NCBI RefSeq assembly: GCF_009389715.1
Contig: NC_052405.1
Location: 10,804,694 to 10,868,693, forward strand
DNA from: Phoenix dactylifera
Taxonomy: Eukaryota > Streptophyta > Magnoliopsida > Arecales > Arecaceae
DNA length: 64,000 nt
Reading direction: 5' to 3'
The notes beneath the pieces were generated by a model that was given only the letters and a program-made list of their open reading frames with translations, ran no database searches and was not told the DNA's origin. How positions within the stretch are numbered: position 1 is the first letter of the stretch; each line of letters starts with the position of its first letter. The translations under genes were made by a program, and so were the position numbers. This document shows, piece by piece, positions 12,185 to 24,985 of this stretch.

Positions 12185-12221
12185 CTAATCTCTAGATCAA
12201 GTCCAGCAATTGATCCATGCA

Positions 12222-14104
12222 TCAGAAGCAGCTCGGTGGGTCGATAAAACCAGCAGTAGTCCCCCTCACATTCTTACAGAAGGCCTGCGCCCTCTTTTTC
12301 CGATACCTGAGTTTTATGTCCTTCAAACCAATCTCGCTGCACGGGTTGCTCGGACTGCAGTCAAATCTCATGGCTACCGGCGTCGCCGACGATCCCCGGA
12401 CGTTAGTGTATGACACCCCACTGATCTTGACCCCTGAGCCCTGCAAACATGTTCAAAACTTTTTTAGTTAGAACAGCTAGAGTTCGCAGCTAGCGGCTGT
12501 TTAGGACTTTCAAGGGACGGTTCGATCTTTTCTGGTTTGACTTGAGGTTTTTGTGTTCTAGTCTCCTGCATGATATCTATAAAAATTCAACAACTTACAC
12601 TAGCCAGGGTTCTTTGTTCATTACCTGGACCGGGCAGTTATTGCCGCTGGGGCAATAGTTCTGGTCGATGATGATTGGATTCCGGACGTTCTGCATGACG
12701 GCATTTGCGAAGGTCACCCCTTTCACAAACCCTCTGTTGTTCTTCGCCCATGTCTTGATCCTTAGTCCATTATCAGTCCCAGTGAACACCACCGATGTCA
12801 CTGTTATGTTTTGGACGCCGGCCTCATTAGCCGCATCCCCCAAGCTTCCAATGCTGCATTGCAGAGACGCACAATTCATTAGCAAATTTGGTGCCATTTG
12901 ATCGCAGTTGTATCGGACCTCTCGGCGATCGTTACCTGATGCCATGTCCCGGGCCACATTTGACTCTATGGATCCTGACATTGGTAGTCCCAGTTTTCAT
13001 GGAGATGCAGTCGTCGCCGGTCCCTATGGTGCTCCGCTCGACGGTGATGCCGCTCGACATCTGCAAATGGATGCCATCAGTATTGGGGCTGGCATCCGGG
13101 GCAGTGATCTTCACACCTCGGATTTTCACATTGCTGCTGCCGAAGATTGAAATGTGGTAGAATTTGCTATTAATCGAAGTTAGGCCGCTGATGAGCACGT
13201 TCTTCGACCGACTGAATGACAGAGACTGTGCAAACAAAACCCGCAGTCAGAACTCATTTCCACATCTAACATTTGCAAGTCTTCATCACTTTGTAATAAT
13301 ATGCAGTTAAAACATTTAATAATTAGAATATGAACTATGATTTACAGTAAAAAAAATTTTGTATTTACTCTTGGAGGGTGACTCTGCGTAACTTGACTGA
13401 ATTGAAAGCTAGCTTTGTACTGATATGTAGTTAAAGGCTCTGAAAAATTTAATATGATCCATAGTTTACAGTGAAGTTTCTTCTGTAACTACTCTTGGAA
13501 GTCGCGCGACCTTAGGCAACTTGATTAAATTCAAAGCTTAAAGGCTCAAACTTTGCCTCTCAGATCAGTCTAATTGCTCTTATCCACTAAAACTATTACT
13601 TGCTATTGTCAGATCTTAAATGATAGCAAACTTGTGGCAGGTATATCAGAGTAGCTAGCTTAAAAGTTTCAGAGTTTCACTTACTGTGGCGCCAAATGGG
13701 CAGCTGCGGCCGGCCATCTTGCAGGCCCAGAGAGACTGCCCTCGCCCATCAAGCGTCCCACGATAGATCGACAGACCATCAACATACTTAAACCTAATCC
13801 AGTTCATGCTCGAACTGTAACCAGCAGGTGCAATGATGGTCCCATGAATTAAGAACTTGATCGCTTTGTTGTTGCACGGCCCCAGGAACTCGACCTGACT
13901 AAGGAAGAACCTGCCTCGCGGCACATAGATCGTCAGCGGTTTATTAGTTCGGCATGCAGCAGCCCATGCTCTCAGGAATGGCCTCGCTGAGTCAGTTCGG
14001 CCATCAGGTTTGGCACCGAGGTCTACAATGTTGAGGGCTGCCATGGCCATTGTGGAGGAGGAGAGGAAGAGCAGTGCGAGAAGAAAACTCATGGACTGTG
14101 CCAT
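12222..14104 (-). CDS. Polygalacturonase (GH28), gene 1
   Basis: Four exons on the minus strand: 14104-13685, 13225-12936, 12853-12625 and 12440-12222. All splice sites are GT-AG and join in frame into 385 residues. The product is a secreted family-28 glycoside hydrolase that cleaves polygalacturonan in pectin. It has a signal peptide (about 1-22) and the four family signatures: SPNTDG, GTGDDC, CGPGHGIS (completed across the exon 2/3 junction) and RIKTW. The catalytic aspartates and the histidine are therefore present. Length and sequence style (NIVDLGAKPDGRTDSA, GPCNNKAIKF) resemble the pollen-type exopolygalacturonase clade, although exo action is only inferred. A TATA box lies 74 bp upstream of the ATG. 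A retrotransposon sits just behind the stop codon, so the original 3' UTR and poly(A) signal are displaced beyond 3.8 kb of insertion. Confidence 0.9.
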
Positions 14105-14177
14105 TACAATAAGAGGCTAGCTATAGAGAGAAAATCGCAAAGTATGTCGATGGAGAAGTTAGGGAGGTTTGGAGGTG

Positions 14178-14185
14178 TATTTATA
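14178..14185 (-). promoter_or_regulatory. TATA box of polygalacturonase gene 1
   Basis: TATAAATA on the minus strand, 74 bp before the start codon at 14104. A matching box stands before gene 2. Confidence 0.7.
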
Positions 14186-15010
14186 GGGTTCTTATGAAAG
14201 CTTTAGGCATGTGTTTGAGTGGAGAGAGAGAGAGAAGTGCTGCCGCCCTTCAGTCTTATTGCATTGGATCCAGTGGGGCACCATAAATAAATGATTAGGT
14301 TGGTTTTTGGATCGCAGATTTCAATTTGAGTATGCTAAAGAATTCATTGTGGCCATGCATGGCCGTACGTTTTGGCATGGATTTGACTCCCATGCTCAAC
14401 TAACCTCGAAATTCAGTATACATAAAAAAAATGCTTTAACAACATTTTTTTTCCCCCTCTTCGAGGGATGACGGAGAAAGTGAGATATCCAATTTTATTG
14501 AAACATGCTTCAGTAACTCAAAAATATCGCTCGAAAATTTTGATTGCTCCATCTGAATTGGCATTCATAAAGTATGCTATTTTAATGAAGCAAAATAATT
14601 GGTGCAAGATAGCTGAGAGACTTTTTTTAGTAACTTTCCGAGTTAATGTGATTCGTCTTATAATAATATTTGCCTCAATAAATTGTGGATATCGGGAAAA
14701 GTTCTTTAATATTATACTGATTTTTAAAGACATTAATTTTTGGTTAAGTTTTATAAACTATATACTAGTTCATTTCATAAGACTAATGAGATGAATGCTG
14801 AAAGAAAGAATGCCAAAGGAAAGAAAAAAAAGAATGTCGGAGCAGTTTTAAGTTCTCCATTAGCCAAGGCTTTAAAACCACCAATTGTTGAAATTTGGCC
14901 ATTTTTCTTCTATCTTAATTATTGAATGGCTCTTCAACTATTCCAGAATTTGTTCATGGAATAGTGATTCACAAAGTAATCCCCCAAATAAGTTAGAAAT
15001 TCAAGATATT
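14186..15010. other. Intergenic, no gene seen
   Basis: Upstream of polygalacturonase gene 1: a short GA repeat near 14222-14236, then AT-rich DNA. The open frame 14468-14794 has no recognisable features and AT-driven codons, so it is not called. Confidence 0.6.
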
Positions 15011-15014
15011 ATTT

Positions 15015-15480
<466 letters not shown>

Positions 15481-16556
15481 CACTTAAGATTTTCTGAACT
15501 TCTTGCTGTCAAGAACTGTCAACTAATCAAACAACCATGTGAAACTAAGGACTTCCTCTACGCGTCCGTTTACATTGGTTCGAAGTCCAAAGTTAGGAAC
15601 ATTCAATTAATGCTAAGTTTGACACTCTAGTATCAATGCTTACTGAAATTAATGAGCAATATACAATTATCTTTTTCGTACACATTCGGTCCATACATCG
15701 ATAAAATCAAGAGAAAAAAATTAGTTTTGGACGCATAGGCATGATTTGTGCACTACTTTTTTTTTATTTGATAATTTTTTACATCGACTAATGCTGAAAG
15801 TAAGGAGTGCCCATGTTGCTTTTATCTTTTCCTTAACAAATCCAGCATCAGATCCGATGTGTATGGGATTTAATGATAACAAATCATAAGAGCATTTAAT
15901 GACTAACATGCACTCGGAGTGTCAGCCAGTGACCTGATCCATGTTATCATATCAGACTGATATATGCCCCCTCATATCGGAACTGTTGAAGAACGTACGT
16001 TGGTGTTCTTATCAAAGTTTTTTATTAACCTTTTTGGAGCGAAGTTTTATTAACATTGTTTTGCTTCTTGGATAACTGAAGGCTAAGACAGCGGAAGTTT
16101 AAATTACAAAAAAAAAAAAAAAAAAAGTTTGAGCTTACGTTCTTTATTATGCAGGACATATTCTTCTAAGTTTTAAGTTCAAAGTTGACTTGGAAAGATG
16201 GGTTTCCACCTTCGCTAATTTGTAGGTTAGATTTACATTTCCAATCAGTGATTGACCATCTTATAAATTTATCCTAGTCAAATATTTTAGTTATCATGCA
16301 GCACTAGTTGCAATATGTTTATGCACGTGTCCAAATGAAAAATATGAACCCCTTTTCAACGTAAGTGCATTATAGCCATAAATTAAGGTTCATGCTAAAG
16401 GTTCTGAGCCTTGGCCATTTTCCCGTGCGGATGCATGATTACTTTATTACTGCTAATTTGATTGTTTATTGTCCACCTATTCTATTGAAACAAGGTGTCT
16501 CGAAATTCAAAACGATTGCAGTTAAATTTCGGCTCAAGTTTGCTTGAAAAATTTTG
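15481..16556. other. Intergenic, repeat fragments
   Basis: No gene is seen. A piece at about 15830-15915 (CATTTAATGACTAACATGCA) recurs at about 22290-22370 and marks a dispersed repeat. An A run lies near 16107-16125. Confidence 0.55.
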
Positions 16557-17330
16557 TGCCGGCTAAATGAAGTGGACCCCTAGCATCTAAGAGTTGACTC
16601 CTGTGAAGTTTGAGTTGACCCCAGGGATGAGAAAGTCGACTCGCTACATGCCATAGTGAAAAATAGAGTTGCAAAGCTCTAAGACTGTAGGAGTCGACCT
16701 CACGCTTGGTCGAGTCGACTCCAGGTTTTCTGAAGTCGACTCGCTAAGTGCTGCAGAGAAAGACAGAGAGGTGTTTTTCGGATTGCTTACAGGAGTCTGA
16801 TTCTAGCCCTGCGGGAGTCGACTCAAGGTCTGCTCGAGTCGACTCCAAGACTGAAAGAGTCGACTCTCTCAGAAAGACAGAGCGTGCCAGTTCTCGATGC
16901 CGATCCTTTGAGCTGACCCGAGAATTTTTGAGTCGACTCGAACTTATCAGAAGTCGACCTCTGAAAGTGAAGAGTCGACTCCTGATTACAGGATTGATTG
17001 AAACGGGTGGCAAGATGGGATTTTGACTTAGGGTTTCATAAGAAAGTCTTCTTATGTGTTGGAAACATATAAATAGGGGTCTTTTGTGAACCATATGGGT
17101 GGGTTTTTTTTTTACCTCTCTTGAAAATCTTAGATAGTTTTGATCTCTCTTGTAAGCCCTAGATGGTGGCCTCCGTGGACGTAACCCGTATTGGGGTGAA
17201 CCACGTAAAATTGTTTTCTTTGTGATTGTTTGATTTATTTTCTACTACTTCTTCTTCTCGATTTGTCTTTCCGCAGTTTGGATCCAGCAAAGAAAATAGT
17301 ACAATCAAAGGATGAGTGCTTTCATCTCCA
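16557..17330 (+). mobile_element. Probable Ty1/copia-type LTR remnant
   Basis: The segment has LTR-like order: an upstream palindrome-rich part (16635-16979, ten GTCGAC sites), a TATA box in CATATAAATAGGGG (17066-17080), then CT-rich leader DNA and GGTGGCCTCCGTGGACGTA, CCGTATTGGGGTGAACCACG and a pyrimidine-rich end. The last words are familiar from LTRs of plant Ty1/copia elements. No second LTR, primer site or coding interior is seen, so it may be a solo LTR. Exact ends and a target duplication were not resolved. Confidence 0.5.
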
Positions 17331-17785
17331 ACATATTCTTGCTTTGTAGCTATGCATTAGCAGTTAGGAGGATCTATTGAATACTTCCGCCACAAAAACA
17401 AAAACAAAAAAAAGAAATTATATATTACCATTGGAACCTCATAATGCAAACTGATTGAATCCTAAATTTCTAGCAATAGGCACTGCTTATACTCTAACAA
17501 TATTTGATATTAAATTATTGGTGAGTAGAGCTAAGCCATGTATTTGTGGTTTGGTTTGCATCATATATTTGTACGCATATGTGGATCAATGGGCCGACTG
17601 CATTAAACAAATCATATGATGACTGCACCCACAAATGGCTTGGATAACGTCAAGGTTCAACGATAGATTTGGGAGGGAGAGATCCACCTACCGTATGTTT
17701 GAACATATTATCAGTTAGAAATAGTAAAATGGGTGAGTGAGGAATACTCCTTCTTTATCGTAGAATTCTGGCACAAAAATTATAG
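17331..17785. other. Intergenic, no gene seen
   Basis: AT-rich DNA between the LTR remnant and the orphan polygalacturonase exon. No trace of the three earlier polygalacturonase exons was found here. Confidence 0.5.
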
Positions 17786-17981
17786 CAAAGTGGAGTATAT
17801 GAATATTAAAAGACCGTCAACTAAGCCAATTGCTATGCAGTTTGATTGCAGACCCAACACTCCATGCACTGGAATAGAATTGGAAGACATATATCTCATG
17901 TATAAGAATCATCCAGATCAACTAAAATATGCTGAAGCATCAGCAATTGGCACTGTCATCCCTCCTACTTATAATATTTAA
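17786..17981 (+). pseudogene. Orphan last exon of a polygalacturonase
   Basis: After an acceptor (attatag at 17779-17785) a frame of 65 codons including the stop resembles the C-terminal exon of the two neighbouring polygalacturonases, with KPIAMQFDC, PNTPCTGIELEDIYLMYKN and a terminal VIPP.Y. It lies on the plus strand, opposite to both intact genes, and lacks the exons carrying the catalytic motifs. It is either the residue of a third, inverted gene copy or a transposed exon. The tail differs clearly from both neighbours, so it is not a recent copy of either. Confidence 0.75.
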
Positions 17982-19172
17982 TACTAATATAAATACATAA
18001 ACTGGAAAATAAGCTCCTTTTTCTTTGAGAAAACAGAACAATTCTCATTTTTTAAAATCAAAACAACGTCCTTTTGTTGAATGGTACATGGAGATCTCTG
18101 ATCCAAGCATTAATAGAATGAAGATCATGACTACGTCCAGTCATTCATTGTTTCATTCTTATAATAAATCATTTAGGTCTGGGCCTCGAGCACTTTTTTA
18201 TCCTACGTACCGTGTTATGTACATATTCTAAACTACTTATTTCTTAAGATTGATAACTGGCTAGGCTTGTTCCTTTTTTAAAGTATTTGCTCATCACTCA
18301 TCCCAGCTCAATGAAATAAATACATAGGTGATCCATGCACCAAGATCAACATGCTCATTTTGTTACCCAAAAACTAAGTGTGCTTTCTCATTAACAAATT
18401 ACATAGGTGATCCATGCACCAAGATCAACATGTTCTACATCTGCATGGTAATGAGAGTCTCTCAAAGGTGAGAAATTGCTTGTCATGTACAGGTTTGATA
18501 GTACGTTAATGAATAACCGATGTGGGACTAAACATGCGCTCACATGGGTCGTCACATACTTTCCCTATTTAAGCCATGACGTCCTCATCAATCTAAGCAC
18601 CTAGATCCATTCACATCTAATCAGAAACACCATATATAATTGGTCTATGGTCAATCTCAATGAACCTATGTTTGTAGTGTCCCTAGTTTGCATGGGCTAG
18701 GGACTGGGTCTATTTTGATACCATTTATAACAATCCAGAACATCGCCCAAAATAGCTAGCTATAAGGTATTTTTTGAATTTTTTAGTCTTGTATAAGTAC
18801 CCAAGGTCTTCCCAAACGAATAACGGGGCTAAACACATGCGCTTGCATGAGTCCTCACAAAACATATGTCATAAAATAATACTAGATTTCCCACAATCTA
18901 GCCCCATGGGGCTTGGATAAGTTAAATCTTGCTCAAGGTCTTAAAAACATGGATCTCCAGCATTCCAACTAATCTCTCAGAATCTGTCCATCTCTCGAGC
19001 CGACAGATTCTGTTTAATTCATGAAGCAACAATAGCAACATCCCCACTGTTTAATACATGATATTTATATATATGTATACATATATATGTGTATGTATGT
19101 ATAGGCATTAGTCCATTGTCATGGACTCGGCAAATTCCCTTATTGTAGGCTGAAGGATGTGCACCAGCAAAC
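17982..19172. other. Intergenic with dispersed repeats
   Basis: Contains a direct repeat of about 30 bp (cataggtgatccatgcacca at about 18325 and 18403), and two similar blocks with GCTAAACA.ATGCGCT.CATG at about 18520 and 18825 that flank an inverted copy of repeat family R1 (about 18700-18815). A short TA/GTAT microsatellite lies at about 19055-19105. No gene is seen. Confidence 0.55.
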
Positions 19173-20744
19173 TTAGAGGCAACTCGGCGGCTCGACAATT
19201 CCTGCGACAGTTCCCCTTGCATTCCTACAGAAAGCCTGTGCCCCCTTGTTCTGATACTTGAGTTTTATATCCTTCAACTCAATTCCTGTGCATGGATTGC
19301 TCGGGCTGCAGTCGAATTTCACCGCCACCGGAGTTGCGGACGACCCCTGAACGTTCTTGAACTTCACCTCACTGATCTTGATTCCTGAGCTCTGCAACGA
19401 CAATCGATGATCATTTGTTTGCAGCTTTGCCCATTTCAGTCGCTTTTTGATCGATATAGCTAATAACTGGTGCTAGTTTTTTTTTCTTACCTGGCCTGGG
19501 CAATTCTTTTTGCTGGGGCAGTAGTTCTGGTCGATGACGATCGGGTTCTGGACATCCTTCATGATGGCATTCTCGAACGTGACACCTTTCACGAATCCTT
19601 TGTAGGGTTTTGCCCATGTCTTTACCCTTAGCCCGTTCTGCGTCCCGGTGAACGTCGCCGACCTCACCGTTATATTCTGCACTCCCTCGTCGTCCCCCGA
19701 GAGCCCCAAGCTTCCAATGCTGCATTGGACGAGCACAGTATATATCCATCGATCCAACTTGTCAAAAAATTTGTGCCATTCAATATGCATGATCCAACCA
19801 CTACAATGATCCTCACCTGATGCCGTGACCGGGTCCGCAGTTAATTTTCTGGATCCAGACATTGGCAGACCCAGCTCCCATGGAGATGCAGTCGTCGCCG
19901 GTCCTCATGGTGCTATTCCTAATGGTGACGAAGCTCGACATCTGGACGTGGATGCCGTCGGTGTTAGGGCTTTCTTCGGGGGCGGTGATCGTCGCACGTT
20001 CGACCGTCACGCCGGTGCTGCCATAAATTGACATCTGGAAGTTCTGGCTGTTCTGAATCTTCATGCCGCTGATCAACACATTCTTGCCTTGGCTGATCGT
20101 CAGTGACTGAGCATCAAAGAATTTGTAAGCATATGCATGCAGCTAATGATCGCTATTAGTTTACCTATCAAGTTTTTCTATGAAATAAATTCTTCCCAGG
20201 TCGGTGTGAATTATAAGCTTATAAGTTTTTGCATCTCTAGTAGACCTTCTCAACCACGTACATGTTGTGAATTTTCCATCATTCTATCAAGTCGGCTATA
20301 AATCTAAACTTCACTTACCGTGGCGCCGACCGGGCAGCTGCGGCCAGCCTGTTTGCATGCCCACAGAGCCTGCCCTTGGCCGTCGAGCGTCCCGCCGTAG
20401 ATGGACAGCCCTTCGACGTACTTAAACCTGATCCACAGTGTGTTTGATGAGCTATAACTGGAGGGTGCAATGAGGGTGCCATGGATGAAGATTTTGATCG
20501 CTTTGTTGTTGCATGGGCCAGAGACATCAGCCTTGCTCAAGAAGAACTTGCCGGGCGGCACGTAGACCGTCGCAGGCTTGTTAGCTTCGCATGCAGCAGT
20601 CCATGCACTGAGGAATGCCTTGGCCGAGTCGGTTCGGCCATCGGATTTGGCACCAAAGTCTACAATGTTGTAGGCTGCCATTGCTATTGTGAAGGAGGAG
20701 ATGAAGAGAAAGGTGAGAAGAAAGCTCTTGGGTGGTGGTGCCAT
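19173..20744 (-). CDS. Polygalacturonase (GH28), gene 2
   Basis: Four minus-strand exons: 20744-20319, 20106-19817, 19719-19491 and 19391-19173, 387 residues. Exons 2-4 have exactly the lengths of gene 1 (290, 229, 219), so the two are duplicates about 5 kb apart. The signal peptide covers roughly residues 1-23. The signatures SPNTDG, TGDDC and CGPGHGIS (across the exon 2/3 junction) are present, but the RIK motif reads RVKTW, a conservative change. The open frame extends upstream to 20867, but that stretch overlaps the TATA box, and the ATG at 20744 places the signal peptide correctly, so 20744 is preferred. Predicted role: secreted pectin hydrolase, probably of the pollen exopolygalacturonase type by similarity. 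Confidence 0.9.
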
Positions 20745-20854
20745 TGGACTAAGGTATACGTAGGGATCAGGAAGGTTTAGATGAGAGAAGAGAGGAAATA
20801 AGGGTAGTGATCGTGGGGAAGGATTTGATGGAGAAGTTAGGATGTTTGGTGGGG

Positions 20855-20862
20855 TATTTATA
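20855..20862 (-). promoter_or_regulatory. TATA box of polygalacturonase gene 2
   Basis: TATAAATA on the minus strand, 111 bp before the start codon at 20744, in the same sequence setting (GG.GTATTTATAGG on the plus strand) as before gene 1. It argues against the longer open frame starting at 20867. Confidence 0.7.
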
Positions 20863-20867
20863 GGCAA

Positions 20868-23800
20868 TTGATGATGGCTTTATGTTTCAATGAAAGTGGA
20901 GAATGAGAAGGCTTGTGAGCCTTGGCATCACCATCGATCTTGGCTTAGATGGTGGAGCATGATATATATATAAATAATTGTAGTCTTGTGGAAGGTCAAG
21001 GGTTGGGGAAGGAGCATGGGCGTCGCCTAAGGAAATGGAGGCTGGTTTTGGCCGTTATTGTTGCCAAGGAACATTGAACATAGAAGTAACGGAGGAACAT
21101 TAAACTTAGAAGTAATGCCAAGTAACCGTACGTGCATGACCGTACTGGCTTGGCATGGTGTTGTGTTGGCTGGTGCGCATGGCTAATTGATGCAAAACAC
21201 CATCATATGTTTATTTGACTCTCTTTTTTTTTTTTTTTTTTTTTGAAGAGAAGAAGGAGTAACCGCATCTCAAGTTACTCACCAGTAAATTATGATGAAT
21301 GCTATAAATTTGTTACTGTCATTTTTACATCCTTTATGGTTGTTATAATGGTAGGCATGCACTTTCTTAACGCAAGAAAAAGAAATTTATTATGTACATT
21401 TGTACATAAGTGTATTGACGTAACAACATCCATTAGTATTTATTTAACTTCATTATTATGTAAAATAAGTGCCCTATTTTTTTTAAAAAAAGTTGAGCTT
21501 TCAAGTGGTCTCTAGCTAAACATAAACTGTCTGGATTCAGGTTGTATTTTTCACACGAATAAATGATTGATCTTTTTTTTTATGATATCGACCATTAAAT
21601 TTCAGCCCGCACAGATCTCAAAGTACTTTAAATTTCGTTCATCTATCTGCATAGATCTCGAAGCAGCCATTGTTTGATCCAATAATGGATTCATACGAAG
21701 GAAGGGGAATAAGTTTTTCGCACAAAAGATGCAACCCCCGTCCCCATTTGTATCCATTGCAGTATTGCACAAAATGGCTACCTAGGGAACTATTGGACTC
21801 AATAGGTTGCTCCTTTTCTTTTTTTTTTAATGAAAGGAAATAGACGTTGCTCCTTTTCTGCGGGCTACTTGCATGGCTTATGATGGAAAATAACAAAGAA
21901 GGCATGCGAAGCAAACTACTATTCTTCAACATAGGAGAAGGTGGCACAGAGCCCCATGGTAATTAAGATACATCTAAAAGGAGGTTCTCTTAGAGAATAC
22001 ACAACTGCATTGGTTAAGTTACTACGATCACACTGTAGCAATGTAGCATATATGGCATGAAGCAAGAAACCACCAGCTAATAATATTTGACACATAGGTG
22101 ATGAGCAATATTTTTTCTTATCCCTCTCCACCCTGGAGGAATTCAATGAAGAAGGTTTCAGAGTTTGAAGGTTTAGGTTGAATCTTTTCTTATTATAACT
22201 CTAAACTTCTTTGATATCTTAGATCTAGAGAAAAGTAGATACATGAAGCAGAACTAAAGGAGTGATCATGTGACCCTATCATTACCAAACTAACTTAGCA
22301 CCAAGCCCAATGTGCATGGGAATTGATGATGCGTGCCAAAGGCGCATTTAATGACTAACATGCACCCTCTGAAAATGGGCAGGTGAGGAGTTATAGCCAA
22401 GTCATGTTGCCTTAGGATAAATAGATGTTAGAAGTCATATGATACTTTAAGCTTTCCATGGTAGCACGTAATGGTGTTTGGATGAGCTTATCAACAGTTC
22501 CATTCAAAGTCGTCGTGCCACCCAAATCACATAGTACAGAACTTACCATATCGTACCAATTTAGTACCATCATCAGTACAAATAATATATCGTATCAATA
22601 CTGTGTTAGTATAGCATCGGTACAAAATTCGGTACCAAGAGTACAATGAATTTTGGCTCATGCATTTCTAATTAAGATATGGTGCCATCTTTGTTAACTA
22701 TTGTGAGAATTTGAAAGAAAGAGAAGCAAGGTCCTGAGCTCACATCCCACCATTTGATGGACTTGGCCTTGCCCAATGCTAAAAAAACAAAATCCTAGCG
22801 CGGGCATCATTCTACGTACCTGGGAAAGGAATCATAATGACATAGAACGTAACAAGAATCTTGCGATTCATATGGATCAAAGATGGCCACGTTATCTTTC
22901 AAACCAGAGAAAAAAGGCCACGTTATCTATAAATGGATGTGGACTAACTTTAAGTAGAATTGCATATGTTCAAATATTAGTTTGGACTAGATTTTTTTTA
23001 AAACTATATTTAATTACTTCTACTCAAACACTGCATACTAGGGTGCTTCCATACAACTCAAAATGCTTGCTTTTGATCCCTGTCTTCTGACTTTAGAAGA
23101 ATATAAATTCTTAATGTGAATGAAAGCTTAACCTTTTGATGCAGTGCAAGAAAGCTATAGATATTATAATTAACTAGTTGAACCATGCTGAGCCTTGTAG
23201 GAGCCAGTGGATTCGCAACTGAGGAACCGAACAACTCAATATTGATTTATCGGTATTTTGGGATTTTTTTAAAAAAAAATGTCATTAGAGACAACATAAA
23301 TTTGAGATTTTTAGTTTAACATTCCTCGTATGTTTTCTCTTATTTTCAAGTCGAGTTTCCTATTTTTAGTCAGATTTGAAAGGCTTATCTGCATAAAAAC
23401 GGTCCAAGATTTAGTTTGAGATAGTCTATTTTAATTGATTAATAAAATTTTTGCGAAGTTTCCTTCCATTTTCCTTTCCTCTGCTGCTGCTTTCTCCTCT
23501 TAAATATCACACCAAGATAATTAGGTTTGTATCCAAGAGGTTCAAGATTTCAGCATGTACAATAAGCTACCATAACATGATGATACCATTTTAAGATTCA
23601 TCTGACCTTTGTTTTATGGCATAACATTATGATCCTAATGAGTTTCATCCCTAAATTCTATTCATGGTATAATAATATAAGATTACAAGCCATATATTGG
23701 TGGACTTCATTTAAAAGATTTTATTTAGGGCCGGAGGGGATTAAGGGCCTTTACTTAAAGCACCAAGCAATTAATATGCAAGGAGAAAAGCTACAATAGA

Positions 23801-24450
23801 TTATATTATCCATGGTACAAGAACTCATAACCATGAAGCAAGGAATCTTGATCTAGGTGTGAATTATTATTTACAATAAACAAAGACAAATTGGTTAACC
23901 TTAGTAATTGTCATGCAAGTTTACTGTCAATGGTTTCTTGTACTCCTAAAATGATCCGTTTCTCTCCCTATACCATCAAAAGCTAAGCACATGGCAATTC
24001 CGAGTTTGGTGCTCTCGTACATTTAAAGGGTTCTAAGATTAGGTTAACATTGGCTTAGAATTATTTATAAGTCAAGTGCATGTTTATTCTAATATCCCTT
24101 CCTTTCTTGGGTGTTAACTAAGCTTAGATCTGAAGTAGATTGGTCAAATGACCTAAAAGGAGATTTCACTCACTAAATTCCCGTGCCTTAGGGTGCAAAA
24201 CTCCGCGCCGACGTACGGATATGTCAATGATGTCTTCAAGGTATGGATTTCATGAATTGCCGATAAAAATTTGCTTCACATACCAAAAAAAAAAACACCA
24301 TGAAGAGAAATGTAAATCTGATTGTTCCAATGTGGATCATAACTATCTATGAAATGCTCTTTCGAAACTTGCAATTTTGATCTCCCCCTCCCCTTTCCTT
24401 CCTCTCTCTCTCTCTCACTCTCTCGCTCTCTCACACACATATAGCAATAT
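20868..24450. other. Intergenic, repeat remnants, no gene
   Basis: AT-rich DNA. Around 22480-22640 there is a fragment rich in ACCATATCGTACCA, ATCGGTAC and GGTACC-like steps, also seen at about 35990-36145 and related to the fold-back elements in the acetolactate synthase gene. A (CT)n tract ending in CACACA lies at about 24400-24438. Open frames here are short and unsupported. Confidence 0.55.
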
Positions 24451-24451
24451 A

Positions 24452-24985
24452 GGTGGAGGTAAAAGTAGATTAGATAATATCCATGCAGATCCATTTTTTA
24501 TCCAAAACTATCTAAATATGAATAGAAATTTGAGTATTCGGTTAATTTCTATCTATGTATCCATGTCTGTCAAAAAAAAAATGAATATGGATATGGATAG
24601 ACAACTATCTGATCTGTATCCGAATATTTGATTTTATTTGTAATCCTATTTAATTTTATATAGCATTTATGAACTTTTAAGAAAAATAAATGATAACATT
24701 AATATGGTATTAATTTTATAGGAGGAGGTAAAAGTAGATTAGATAATATCCATCCAAATCCGTTTTTTATCCAAAACTATCTAAATATGAATAGAATTTT
24801 GAGTATCCGGTTAATTTCTATATATGTATCCATGTCTGTCAAAAAAAAAGTGAATATGGATATGGATAGACAACTATCTGATCTGTATCCGAATATTTGA
24901 TTCCATTTATAACGTATTTAATTTTATATAGCACTTATGAACTTTTAAGAAAAATAAATGATAATATTAATATGCTATTAATTTA
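24452..24985. repeat. Tandem duplication, period 269 bp
   Basis: The unit starting GGTGGAGGTAAAAGTAGATT at 24452 is repeated from 24721 (GGAGGAGGT...) with few differences. Both units contain TATCCATGTCTGTC, an A run and AATATGGATATGGATAGACA. AT-rich sequence in the same style (TATCC/GGATA words) continues to about 25200, so the block is probably part of a larger repeat. Confidence 0.8.

Larger units (their letters stand above)
8385..12189 (-). mobile_element. Internally deleted Ty3/gypsy chromodomain retrotransposon
   Basis: Two direct long terminal repeats (8390-8763 and 11802-12184) are bounded by a 5-bp target duplication CTAAT (8385-8389 and 12185-12189). Transcription is on the minus strand. 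The 5' LTR is the right-hand one, followed after four bases by a primer-binding site complementary to initiator tRNA-Met, and a purine tract precedes the left LTR. The interior encodes gag, a retropepsin and then, without reverse transcriptase, RNase H or the integrase core, the integrase C-terminus and a chromodomain. It is therefore a deletion derivative of a chromovirus and not autonomous. It lies 32 bp beyond the stop codon of the polygalacturonase gene at 12222-14104. The GC-rich segment 10480-11780 is its leader. The long overlapping proline- and arginine-rich open frames there look like composition artefacts. Confidence 0.9.

Noticed and set aside
20745-20867. Upstream in-frame extension of polygalacturonase gene 2
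   Set aside because: It overlaps the TATA box, and the ATG at 20744 begins a proper signal peptide.
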